From: Deltaproteobacteria bacterium
GTDB taxonomy: Bacteria > Desulfobacterota > Binatia > HRBIN30 > CADEER01
DNA length: 64,000 nt
Assembly (NCBI GenBank): GCA_029262455.1
Contig: JAJCZJ010000048.1
Span: 62,001 to 126,000 of the forward strand
Direction: 5' to 3'
Below the pieces are notes generated by a model, which was not told where the DNA came from, searched no databases, and saw nothing but the letters and a program-made list of their open reading frames with translations. A program made the position numbers and the translations under genes. Below, piece by piece: positions 44,957-53,437 of this stretch (position 1 is its first letter; every line of letters begins with the position of its first letter).

Positions 44957-45490
44957 TCAGGAACCGCTGCGACCGCTCTGCTCTCGCAGAGTTTCGATCA
45001 CGACCGAAGAGTCGTCGGCCCGCGTTAGGCGATCGCGTACGTTTTGCGATTGAAGCAACAACGACAGGCCAGCTAGCACGTTCAAATGATCCCCCGCCAA
45101 GTCCGGCGAAGACAGGACCAGACAAACGATCCGGATCGGGACCTGAGCAATCGCTTGGTAAACGCCGTTGTGCGAAACCGCCAAGGCACCAACGACGCCT
45201 TCCACTCCGTCGACACGGGCGTGCGGAATGCTAACGCCGATCTCCACCATCACTGTGCTCGAAAGCCCTTCGCGTTCGCAGACCGCCCTCACTGCCGACT
45301 GCCGAACATCCTCGCCCACCTGGTCGTGGGCAATCAATGTGTCGACCAGCCCCTCAACGACCTGAGGGAAGTCGTCGTAACGGGGTGATACCTGGACCCC
45401 GCCCGCCGCAATGATGTCGACGACGGCTCTCACGTCAGCACAACGCGTACTTCGCAGCAGGACAACGGCATGGCAGCCCCTTTGCCACAT
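44957..45490 (-). CDS. PTS EIIA-type (PtsN-like) phosphoacceptor protein
   Basis: This 177-residue protein resembles PTS EIIA(Ntr)/fructose domains. The phospho-accepting His is in GVSIPHARVDGV, and HLNVLAGLSLLLQ follows as in family members. The first 40 residues (Cys and hydrophobic, MWQRGCHAVVLL) have no counterpart in PtsN and may be an extension or a start called too early. No EI or HPr is nearby. It converges with the TonB receptor. It probably has a regulatory rather than transport role. Confidence 0.72.
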   Translation of the reverse strand: MWQRGCHAVVLLRSTRCADVRAVVDIIAAGGVQVSPRYDDFPQVVEGLVDTLIAHDQVGEDVRQSAVRAVCEREGLSSTVMVEIGVSIPHARVDGVEGVVGALAVSHNGVYQAIAQVPIRIVCLVLSSPDLAGDHLNVLAGLSLLLQSQNVRDRLTRADDSSVVIETLREQSGRSGS

Positions 45491-45572
45491 TCAGCTTACT
45501 AGTCGCAAGCAAAACGTCGTCAACTGCCAGAAAATTTCCCGATCAACAACGTGCCGACAGAAACGAGAACGC

Positions 45573-46223
45573 TCAAGACCGCGTCGTCGGATACTCGAGG
45601 AGCAATCCTTCGTAGCGATTCATCACCTTGCGGACATAGGGCGCACGACGCGCAAGTTGCGGCTCCATGCGGGCAACTCGGTTGGGACCGAGATTGTATG
45701 CGGCGATCGCAAGGATCGGATCCGAGAAGCGTTCCTCGAGCTGTGCCAGATAATGAAGGCCGAGTTCGACGTTCACCTCCGGCCTTAGGAGCCCGTCCGC
45801 CCCTTCCCACAAGATCCCGTACCGATCCGCCACTTCGCGCCCAGTCGAGGGCTTGACCTGAATCAATCCAACCGCGCCGGCGCTGCTGAGCGCCGTTGGG
45901 CGACAGGTACTCTCCACTTCGACGATCGCTTGCACGAACAATGGGTCATAGCCGTGACGGTTACTCTGGCTCACGATCACATCCGCGATGACCCTTCGCT
46001 CCTCCTCGGGCAGACTGCCGCGGCAGTCCGTCAGGGCCGAATACAGCCGTCCGATCCCGCTGTCATCGATCGTCGGCGCGACGGTGACCATCCAAGCCGG
46101 ATCGGCAACGACATCGCGCAACCCGCCAGGCGCCGCAACCGCTATCGTCGCTGTAACAGCAACCACTCGCGCAATGTGGATGAGAGGACTCGCCCACGCG
46201 CATTTCCACAGGAGAAATCGCAT
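45573..46223 (-). CDS. Lytic transglycosylase (SLT domain)
   Basis: The 216-residue secreted enzyme cuts peptidoglycan glycan strands with formation of 1,6-anhydro-MurNAc. After a hydrophobic N-terminus it has the SLT motifs: catalytic Glu in VEVESTCRPTALSSAGAVGL, IQVKPSTGREVA, NVELGLHYLAQL and AIAAYNLGP. It resembles the Slt70-like catalytic domain without the U-domain. The remaining N-terminal part has an acidic linker and a short helical segment. It is downstream of a 469-bp gap and has no obvious partner. Confidence 0.87.
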   Translation of the reverse strand: MRFLLWKCAWASPLIHIARVVAVTATIAVAAPGGLRDVVADPAWMVTVAPTIDDSGIGRLYSALTDCRGSLPEEERRVIADVIVSQSNRHGYDPLFVQAIVEVESTCRPTALSSAGAVGLIQVKPSTGREVADRYGILWEGADGLLRPEVNVELGLHYLAQLEERFSDPILAIAAYNLGPNRVARMEPQLARRAPYVRKVMNRYEGLLLEYPTTRS

Positions 46224-46691
46224 TTTCTGCCTTGATCGGCCCCACCCGGGGCCCTTCGACTGAGAGCAGGTGCATCGGCCGATGAATCCGCCGACTTGCC
46301 AAAAGCTTAGCTATAACTGACCGGATTGCAACCCAGGATCCCATCAATTGACCGGCGGGTTGCCTGCGCTTCTGCCATCAAAGGCGTCAATCTTTCGACA
46401 CAGTGCCGCGCAATCGCCGTGCATTTCTGCACCACCGATGAGCACTGTTGGACGCTCAAATCGGCCGAAACTCCCATAACTCCTGGACTTTCCAGTACCA
46501 ATTGCCCACTTTCCCGCGCCGATACTAGTTTCTGGCCACTACACAGGCATGTCAATCCAAAGTGGTATGCCAATTGCGTACTCTCTCTTTGTGAACCATC
46601 GGACAAACGCTTCAAACACACCAAATCACATGCGGAGTGACCGGCCACCATCGTCGATGACCCGCCTGCATTGGTGTGGGCAGGGGGAGAA
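46224..46691. other. 469-bp gap with one weak reading frame
   Basis: Between the lytic transglycosylase and the GAF/coiled-coil gene no well-supported gene is seen, except the weak minus-strand frame at 46307-46651. It is less GC-rich than the flanks. GGGGGAGA at 46683-46690 is the ribosome site of the next gene. Confidence 0.4.
46307..46651 (-). CDS. Possible small Cys-containing protein, low confidence
   Basis: This 114-residue frame is antisense to the leader of the GAF/coiled-coil gene. It has eight cysteines (for example DLVCLKRL, TCLCSG, QQCSSVVQKC) and a helical C-terminal half with RSIDGILGCNP. Codon use and GC content at third positions are lower than in neighbours, and no ribosome site precedes the ATG. 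It could be a real short gene in an AT-richer gap or an accidental frame. I do not recognise a family. Confidence 0.3.
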   Translation of the reverse strand: MVAGHSACDLVCLKRLSDGSQRESTQLAYHFGLTCLCSGQKLVSARESGQLVLESPGVMGVSADLSVQQCSSVVQKCTAIARHCVERLTPLMAEAQATRRSIDGILGCNPVSYS

Positions 46692-49600
46692 ATGCAATCA
46701 ACATCGGCCGGCGACCGGGCATCGGTCGAGCCGACGAACGCGGCGAGCCAAGACGTGAGCACCAACGCCAATGGCAGCGCCTCGACCGGCTCACTGCGCG
46801 AAGAGCTGCATCGCCTCTACTCGCTTCGTCCTTCGCTCGACACCTTTGCCGATGAAGCAATTCGGCTGCTCGTCAGCGAGTCGGGCGTAACGGCAGCCGC
46901 GATCTTCACGTACTCTACGCGCAAGAACCAGCTCAACCTATTAACCATGACAGGTCTCGACGAGGAGTCGATGACCGCAATCCGCGCCAGCATCGGTCGC
47001 ACCTGGGACATCCCACTGCGAAGTATCCGCAATCGCCGAATCAACGTGATCGACTCTGCCCACGAGAACCCCTTCGTCCCTGACGCGATCAAGGCGATCA
47101 GCCCTCAATCGCTCACGATCGCTTCAATTCCGTTCTATCACTCGAGCACCCCTGTCGGCGTCGCGGTCCTATTCTCAGCCACAATGGAGCCCTTCTCCGA
47201 CAATGTCCTTCGCAGCGTCAGCCAGGGGCTGCGCGTATGCGGAGCCGCGATCACCGAGCTACCCAAGACTTCGTCTGCCGTTGCCCCACACTTCGAAGAG
47301 AGCACCGGTACCGAGCAACCAAACCTCCTGCGCGGGCTCGCCGCCCTCAAGGCAGAGCTGGTTCGGCTCACTTCGGCTCTCGAAGAGTCAGAACGTCAGC
47401 GTGCAGCAGAAGTCGCCGAGCGCGTCACCGCCCAATCTTTTCTCAAAGCCGCCCAACAACGCAGCGAACGCGCCGAGCACGAGCTCAACGAGCTACGCGA
47501 GAAACAGAAGCGAATCCCCCAGCTCGAGCACGAAGGCATCGAGCTCGAACGCAGACTCAAGAACGCTACAGAGCTTGCCGAAAAGGCAAAGAATCGGGTT
47601 GCCCAACTCGAGGCCGATCTCGAGGACAAGGCACACGACAACGAGATCAAGGCAGCCGAACTCGCAGAGCTGCGCACCAAGCGCGAAGAACTCGAACGTG
47701 ACCTCAAGAGAGCAGGCGAACTCGCCGAACGTCACGAACAATCCGCCAACGAGCTGAACGAACAAGTTGGGCGCCTCGACGCAATCAAAGAAGAAGCCGA
47801 GCGGTTACGCATCGATCTCGAGCAGACCCGAACGGCGCGCACCGAAGCGGAAGACAAAGCCGCAACTCTCGAGGCTGCCCTCGCCGAGGCCGAAGCTGCC
47901 CAAAAGGCGCTCGACGAGGAACTCAACGAGTCCAAGTCGGCCCTCGTCACAACCACCAAGGAGCGAGAGAGCATTTACTCGGACGCTCTCAAAAGCTGGG
48001 AGAAGCTCGAGGAGATCGAAGAGCAGAAAATCTCGCTGGCGCGCGAACGCGAGAATCTCCACGCCACCAACGAATCGAATCAGCAACGTATTCAAGAGTT
48101 GGAATCCGTCCGGACAGCCCTCGAGGGAGAGCGCCGTGATCAGACAGCCGCTCTCGAACAGCTGAACGGCCAAGTCGAAACGCTGGAAGCGCAGCGCACC
48201 CAGCTGCACGAGGAACTAGAGCGCATCCGCAGTGAGTCTGGCAGCACTTTGTCCGACTTGCGTGATCAACTCGAGCAGGCGGACCGTGACCGCACCAGCC
48301 TGTCCGAGCAAGTCGCCGCACTCAAACGGCTCGAGGAAGAGCGCGAACGATTGATCAGCCGCGTCGAAGAACTCGAGGGCGACGTCGGCATCGCTCGACA
48401 GTCGAACCAACGCATCGAGGGCGAGCTCGCAAACTTCAAGAAGGAAGCCGAGCGCCTCGACATCGAGAAGAGCGCCCTCGAAATGCGCATCGAGGTTCTG
48501 GCCGAGAACGAGCAAACCATCGCGCGAGAGAAGGGCGAAGAGGTCTCGCAGGCAAGAGCTGAAGCCCAAACCTTGACGCAGAAGCTCACCGAGCGTGAAC
48601 AGCAACTGCAAGCTCGCGAGCAAGAGTTCGAGCAGAAGGTCGCGGAGACCCGCGCCGAAGCGCAAGCAGCCCTCGAAGAGGTTGAGAAGGATCTCGAGAC
48701 TGTCAACGAGCAGCGTCAACAACTCGAAGCGGAAGTGCAGCGCGCGAGGGAGGATGAGTCCGTCCGCGACGAACTACTGACGACCGCCGAGCAAGAGCAC
48801 AAGACGCTCGAGCAGAGGGTTGAGGCGCTCAGCGAAGAACGGAACGGTCTGACGACGGATCTCGAGCGGGCCCGCACCGACCTCGAGGCATCGAACGCCC
48901 GCACCAAAGAAACCGAAACGCGCATTGCCGAACTCGAAGGGAGCCTGCGCAGTCTGCGCGACGGGGATCTGGTCGACCTCAGAACCAAGTTCGACTCAAC
49001 GGACAAAGCGCGCGGCGAGGCCGAGGAAGCGTTGGCTGAAGCGCAGGAACGACACGCCCTCGAGGTCATCGATCTGCAAGATCGGCTGGCGCTGGCGCAA
49101 CAGGAGCGCGATCAACTCACGCGCAGCCTCGACGAGAAAGATCAGCTTCTACAGTCCGCTGAACACGGATTGACGACGCTCGACATCGAAGACGATATCG
49201 GAGACGACGACCTGGCTCTCGAAATCGATCGTTCGGGCCCCACGACCGCCGAGTCTGAGTTCAGCGACGACAATCGGGAAGGCGAGGCTCCGGATACGGT
49301 ACCCACCGCGTCGGAGCAGATCATTCTGCTCGACCTCGAAAATATGATCGGGAGCGTCGCTCAGCACCTGAGCAGCATCGGCCATCAGATCACGGCTCTC
49401 GAGCCCGTACCCGAATCTGCTCTCGAACTGGCCGACTCAGCCTTCGCTTGCGCCGCCATCAACTTGGCCGCACCGAGCGCCTGGCCAACTTTGAGAAAGA
49501 TGAGAAACGGCGCAGGGGTCCCGCACACGCCTATGATCGCATACGCGCTCGGCGACAAGGCAGAAAAGGGCTTCTGGCTCGGCCCAGTCGACTTTGCGAC

Positions 49601-50039
49601 GATGCCAATCGCAGACCGCGATCTACGCAAGATACTCTCGGCTATGGTGCCGAACCTGCGACGCGTCCTGGCGATGAGCCACGACTTCGACCTCATGGAA
49701 GAGGTTCAAGAACAGCTATCGGTCGGTCGAATCTCGACGGCCGTCGTCCTCGATGGCCGGCAAGCACTCGACTTGGTCCCGACGATTAAACCACAAGCTG
49801 CCGTCCTCCACATGTCTCCGAACTGCACGGACGTCTTTCGCGCGGTCGCCGGCCTGCGCACGCAGGAAGAGACGCGAAACATTCCGATTCTGTTTATCCT
49901 CGACGAGGAAGCCCAACCCCGCGAAGAGTCGTTCGTCACTGCAGGCATCCGGATGTTGAGTGGACGCGGCTCTCTCAATCCGGAAAGTCTGCCATCGTCG
50001 CTGGCCTCAGCGCTCGACTCTTTCCAAACCCAAGCGTAG
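46692..50039 (+). CDS. GAF / long coiled-coil / pseudo-receiver protein
   Basis: The 1115-residue protein has three parts. Residues about 40-175 form a GAF-like domain (EEAIRLLVS-type start, AAAIFTYSTR). Residues about 205-850 are almost continuous heptad coiled coil rich in Glu, Leu, Arg and Gln (for example AELAELRTKREELERDL). An acidic stretch follows, and two receiver-like domains (about 873-985 and 989-1115) end the protein. In the second, AAVLHMSP replaces the usual phospho-acceptor Asp, and the first lacks a clear acidic pocket, so both are probably phosphorylation-dead. The ATG has GGGGGAGA. A scaffold or polar organiser is plausible. murE follows convergently. Confidence 0.7.
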   Translation: MQSTSAGDRASVEPTNAASQDVSTNANGSASTGSLREELHRLYSLRPSLDTFADEAIRLLVSESGVTAAAIFTYSTRKNQLNLLTMTGLDEESMTAIRASIGRTWDIPLRSIRNRRINVIDSAHENPFVPDAIKAISPQSLTIASIPFYHSSTPVGVAVLFSATMEPFSDNVLRSVSQGLRVCGAAITELPKTSSAVAPHFEESTGTEQPNLLRGLAALKAELVRLTSALEESERQRAAEVAERVTAQSFLKAAQQRSERAEHELNELREKQKRIPQLEHEGIELERRLKNATELAEKAKNRVAQLEADLEDKAHDNEIKAAELAELRTKREELERDLKRAGELAERHEQSANELNEQVGRLDAIKEEAERLRIDLEQTRTARTEAEDKAATLEAALAEAEAAQKALDEELNESKSALVTTTKERESIYSDALKSWEKLEEIEEQKISLARERENLHATNESNQQRIQELESVRTALEGERRDQTAALEQLNGQVETLEAQRTQLHEELERIRSESGSTLSDLRDQLEQADRDRTSLSEQVAALKRLEEERERLISRVEELEGDVGIARQSNQRIEGELANFKKEAERLDIEKSALEMRIEVLAENEQTIAREKGEEVSQARAEAQTLTQKLTEREQQLQAREQEFEQKVAETRAEAQAALEEVEKDLETVNEQRQQLEAEVQRAREDESVRDELLTTAEQEHKTLEQRVEALSEERNGLTTDLERARTDLEASNARTKETETRIAELEGSLRSLRDGDLVDLRTKFDSTDKARGEAEEALAEAQERHALEVIDLQDRLALAQQERDQLTRSLDEKDQLLQSAEHGLTTLDIEDDIGDDDLALEIDRSGPTTAESEFSDDNREGEAPDTVPTASEQIILLDLENMIGSVAQHLSSIGHQITALEPVPESALELADSAFACAAINLAAPSAWPTLRKMRNGAGVPHTPMIAYALGDKAEKGFWLGPVDFATMPIADRDLRKILSAMVPNLRRVLAMSHDFDLMEEVQEQLSVGRISTAVVLDGRQALDLVPTIKPQAAVLHMSPNCTDVFRAVAGLRTQEETRNIPILFILDEEAQPREESFVTAGIRMLSGRGSLNPESLPSSLASALDSFQTQA

Positions 50040-50045
50040 CTGGAA

Positions 50046-51548
50046 TCAAGCACTCGCCCGCGCAGCGATCGCAGCGCGGGCGTGCTCGCGGTCATCAAAG
50101 TCGAGCCGCACTCCGGCGACGAGCTGATACGGCTCGTGCCCTTTGCCAGCCACGACGACGAGGTCACCCGCTCGCGCTCGGTCGATCGCCGCCTGAATGG
50201 CCAGACCACGATCTTTTTCCACGAGATGTCTCGACAGCATTGGATCGTGCTCGCGAGAGCCGACCAATATCTCGGCGATAATGGCGTCATGATCTTCACC
50301 GCGAGGATTGTCTGAAGTCACGACGACGAAGTCACTCATGCTGCTAGCAATCCTCCCCATCACGGCTCGCTTGCCGCGGTCGCGGTCGCCACCGCAGCCG
50401 AACAATGTGATCAATCTTCGAGGATTTAGTTGCCGAGCGCTTTCCAGCAATCGCTCCAAAGCGACCGGCTTGTGCGCATAGTCTACCACCACGACAAAGT
50501 CCTGACCGTCATCAACCACTTCGAATCGCCCAGGTACAGCCTCCGCTCGCCCGAGCGCATGCGCCACCTCCTCCGCGGGCATTCCTACCGCGACCCCTAC
50601 GGCAAAGGCCGCCAGAGCGTTGTGAACGTTGAACTCACCAAGGTGGGGCAGCGACACCCGAACCGACTGATTCAGTGCCCGAACATCAAACGACAGCCCG
50701 CTCATCTGCGATTTGATGCGACTGCCAGCAACATCAGCTCGCGGGTCGGTTCCGAAACTCAAGAGCGAGGCTCGGCAACCTCGGATCACACTCTTCGAAG
50801 CAGGATCATCGAAGTTGACGATCGCTGTAGCATCGGGCCGAAGTGAATCGAAGAGGCGCGCCTTGGCGGCGAGGTAGCTGTCCATGTCCGGATGGAAATT
50901 CAGGTGGTCGCGACTGAGATTCGTAAAGACACCGATATCGAAGTCCACTTCGGCCGCCCGACGCAGCTCGAGGGCGTGCGACGACACCTCGGTCACCGTC
51001 GCCGTGCAACCGTCATCTACAGCGTCGCGCAACAGTTGTTGTAATACCGGAGCCTCCGGCGTCGTCTGTTCGGCGGGCAGGACCCGGTCGCCAATTCGAT
51101 AGTCGATCGTGCCGAGACGCGCCACTCGATGACCCGCAGCGCGCAGTACGGCATCAACGAAATAGCTGGTCGTAGTCTTGCCGCTGGTGCCGGTCACGCC
51201 GACGACCAGATGCGAACGCGAGGGGTCGCCAAAAAACCTCGCCGATGCGTAGGCAGCTGCTGCCCAGGTGTCGTCTACCCGAACCACGGGAAGGTCGCCC
51301 AAGCCGGCCACGTCGCGTTGAACGACAAAGCCTGCGGCGCCGCGCTCTGCTGCGGCTTGGGCAAAGTCGTGTCGGTCCTGGAGGACCTCCCCGCCAGGCG
51401 CTCGATATCCCGGCAGGCAAACAAAGAGTTCCCCTGCCCCGACCCGTCTCGAGTCGGTCGCGACGCCGCGGATCGCGATATCCAGCTCGCCTCGAATGGA
51501 TCGAACTTGCGTCGCGTCAACCAGATCGACGAAGCGAGCTTCCCTCAC
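50046..51548 (-). CDS. murE: UDP-MurNAc-tripeptide synthetase MurE (mDAP type)
   Basis: MurE adds the third amino acid to UDP-MurNAc-L-Ala-D-Glu. The 500-residue protein has ATP loop GVTGTSGKTTT, domain words VTEVSSHALEL, NLSRDHLNFH, and the SDNPRGED motif in the C-terminal domain, which is diagnostic of meso-diaminopimelate specificity over L-Lys. The GTG start overlaps the stop of the preceding gene (GTGA). It is not in a dcw cluster here, as mraY, murD, ftsW and mraZ are absent. The downstream (+ strand) GAF gene converges with it. Confidence 0.93.
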   Translation of the reverse strand: MREARFVDLVDATQVRSIRGELDIAIRGVATDSRRVGAGELFVCLPGYRAPGGEVLQDRHDFAQAAAERGAAGFVVQRDVAGLGDLPVVRVDDTWAAAAYASARFFGDPSRSHLVVGVTGTSGKTTTSYFVDAVLRAAGHRVARLGTIDYRIGDRVLPAEQTTPEAPVLQQLLRDAVDDGCTATVTEVSSHALELRRAAEVDFDIGVFTNLSRDHLNFHPDMDSYLAAKARLFDSLRPDATAIVNFDDPASKSVIRGCRASLLSFGTDPRADVAGSRIKSQMSGLSFDVRALNQSVRVSLPHLGEFNVHNALAAFAVGVAVGMPAEEVAHALGRAEAVPGRFEVVDDGQDFVVVVDYAHKPVALERLLESARQLNPRRLITLFGCGGDRDRGKRAVMGRIASSMSDFVVVTSDNPRGEDHDAIIAEILVGSREHDPMLSRHLVEKDRGLAIQAAIDRARAGDLVVVAGKGHEPYQLVAGVRLDFDDREHARAAIAARASA

Positions 51549-52105
51549 TGCGCGTCCTCTCCAGCCTCCTGGTCATCCGACGCCTCGGACTCGTCGGGAT
51601 CCGGCATCGCCTCTCGGGCTGCCGCAGCATCCGCAGCCGTGACCGGGTCCATCTCGCGAAGCTTGTCGGCGACGTCTGGCACCGCCTTCATGACCATGTC
51701 GATGCGAGCTCGATCGGGCCCGATCCCCGACGCCAGGAGAAGCTCGTACTGGCGGATGTAGCCCGCGATCTCCTCGCTTTTTTCTTCGATGATGCGGTCT
51801 CGGTCGCCGAGGCACTCGTTGATCTGCTCCGCGGTCTTCTCAAGTCCCTTTTCGAGTTTCTCGTCGAGTCCTTCGTTGACCTTCTCACCCCAGAGAGTGT
51901 GAATCGCGATCGTCGCCGGCACGTCGCGCCGCAACCCTCCGGTCAGAGTGTAGAGCTGATTGGCTAAATTGGCGACTTTTCCCGCACGTCGACGCGTCAC
52001 GAGCGCGTTCAAGCGAACAAGCTTGTCGCGAAACGCCTGCAGGCCGTGATCCTCCGCCAAAAACTCGATGATCTTTGAAAATTCTTCTGCTTTGAGATTC
52101 GCCAT
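51545..52105 (-). CDS. Unknown small acidic coiled-coil protein
   Basis: I do not recognise this 186-residue protein. It is mostly helical with charged heptads (for example EKLEKGLEKTAEQINECL), starts MANLKAEEFSKIIEFL, and ends in an acidic, Ala/Asp-rich tail (DPDESEASDDQEAGED). It overlaps the murE start by 4 bases and so is translationally coupled to it. A role with MurE or the cell wall cannot be read from sequence. Confidence 0.5.
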   Translation of the reverse strand: MANLKAEEFSKIIEFLAEDHGLQAFRDKLVRLNALVTRRRAGKVANLANQLYTLTGGLRRDVPATIAIHTLWGEKVNEGLDEKLEKGLEKTAEQINECLGDRDRIIEEKSEEIAGYIRQYELLLASGIGPDRARIDMVMKAVPDVADKLREMDPVTAADAAAAREAMPDPDESEASDDQEAGEDAQ

Positions 52106-52180
52106 TCACCTGTGCTTGCCTGCCGCATCTGAGGGTGTCAACTGTTGCGGCGATCATCCGAACAAGCTCAGGTTCTACAG

Positions 52181-53437
52181 ATGTTTCAAATTTCAAAACA
52201 CACTTTGGCGGCGATGGTTTTGGCCGCGCTATGGCTCACCGGATGCTCGACCGTCCGCCAGCCAGAGGAACAACCGTGTACCCTGCGGGTCGGGACCAGC
52301 GGCGACTATCTGCCCTTCTCCAAGTTCCCGGGCCATTCGTCGAACCTGGGTTCTGTCGCAGGCTGGGCCGGGATCGACATTACGATGGCCGACAGACTCG
52401 CCTACGACCTCGGCTGCGAGACGAAACTCGTTCGGTTCCGCTGGCCCACGCTGATCCAACAATTGGAACGGGGCGATTTCGACATTGCCATGAGCGGCAT
52501 CACGATGCGTCCCGAGCGCTCGCTGCACGGACGGTTCAGCCGCCCCTACGCACGCACAGGAGTGGTCATCATCACGGATCAGGCGACAACCGGTCCGAGG
52601 ACCTTGGCCGATCTCAACCAACCGTCGCTGCACTTCGCCGTCAACGCCGGAGGCCACCTCGAGCGCTGGTCGCGTCGGCATCTTCCTCGAGCCACCCTAC
52701 AAACGACTGAAGACAATCGGCGTCTCGCGGATCTGTTGCTCGATCCATCGGTTTCCGGAATCGTGACCGATTCCGCCGAGTCGAGGTCCTGGGAGAACCT
52801 CGGCACGGTCCACGGCCCGTTTTCCACAGACTACAAAGCGGTGTTGATCGCAGCCGACCGAGGGGACCTGGCCCCCAGGGTCGATCGATGGCTGGTGGCG
52901 CGAGAGCTGGACGGGTGGCTGCCCGAGTTACGAAGGTTCCACCTCGGGGAAGCACAGGCAGCAACGCCCTACGAAGCAACCGCACACGCCGTCGCTGCCT
53001 TGATCCGAGTTAGACTAAGCATCATGCCAATGGTCGCCTCGACCAAGCGATCAAACGGCAGTCAGGTAACGGACAGCGGCCAAGAACGAAAGGTCATCGA
53101 TCGCGCAAAGGCTTGGGCCGGAAGCGCCGGAGAACGTGCTGAACTGCTGTTTCCTGTCCTGATCGACATGGCTAAGCTGGTCCAACATCGTTCCACCAAG
53201 GAGACCGATCGGCCCAACCTGGAGCGGCTGCGTGACGGCATCCTGGGCGTCGACCGGCAGATCGCCCGCGAGCTACGCCGACTCCCCTCAGCCAGCGCCG
53301 AAAGCTGGCGCAACCTCCTTGCGCCACTAGCCCAGGATCTACCAATCGAAAACGACGAGATCCGCGAGCTGGCCGAGGTACTAAAGCGTGCCGCTGCTAT
53401 TCGCGCAGCTCCAGATTCTCCAGCGGAAAGCCCTTAG
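52181..53437 (+). CDS. Cyclohexadienyl dehydratase-type lipoprotein fused to AroQ-gamma-like chorismate mutase domain
   Basis: The 418-residue lipoprotein (lipobox LTGC, Cys22) has two domains. Residues about 33-255 match solute-binding-protein-type cyclohexadienyl dehydratase (PheC): LRVGTSGDYLPFS, DFDIAMSGI, and TDSAES, in which Glu200 aligns with the family's catalytic Glu. Residues about 262-390 resemble secreted AroQ-gamma chorismate mutase (RLSIMPMVASTK, DSG...KVI, then a helical C-terminal part). Arg278 and Lys289 are conserved, but the Arg of the RExxVL motif is Gln301 and another active-site Gln/Glu is replaced, so mutase activity is doubtful. If active, it would make phenylpyruvate from chorismate or prephenate outside the cytoplasm. 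The stop overlaps apbE, antisense, by 41 bases. Confidence 0.68.
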   Translation: MFQISKHTLAAMVLAALWLTGCSTVRQPEEQPCTLRVGTSGDYLPFSKFPGHSSNLGSVAGWAGIDITMADRLAYDLGCETKLVRFRWPTLIQQLERGDFDIAMSGITMRPERSLHGRFSRPYARTGVVIITDQATTGPRTLADLNQPSLHFAVNAGGHLERWSRRHLPRATLQTTEDNRRLADLLLDPSVSGIVTDSAESRSWENLGTVHGPFSTDYKAVLIAADRGDLAPRVDRWLVARELDGWLPELRRFHLGEAQAATPYEATAHAVAALIRVRLSIMPMVASTKRSNGSQVTDSGQERKVIDRAKAWAGSAGERAELLFPVLIDMAKLVQHRSTKETDRPNLERLRDGILGVDRQIARELRRLPSASAESWRNLLAPLAQDLPIENDEIRELAEVLKRAAAIRAAPDSPAESP

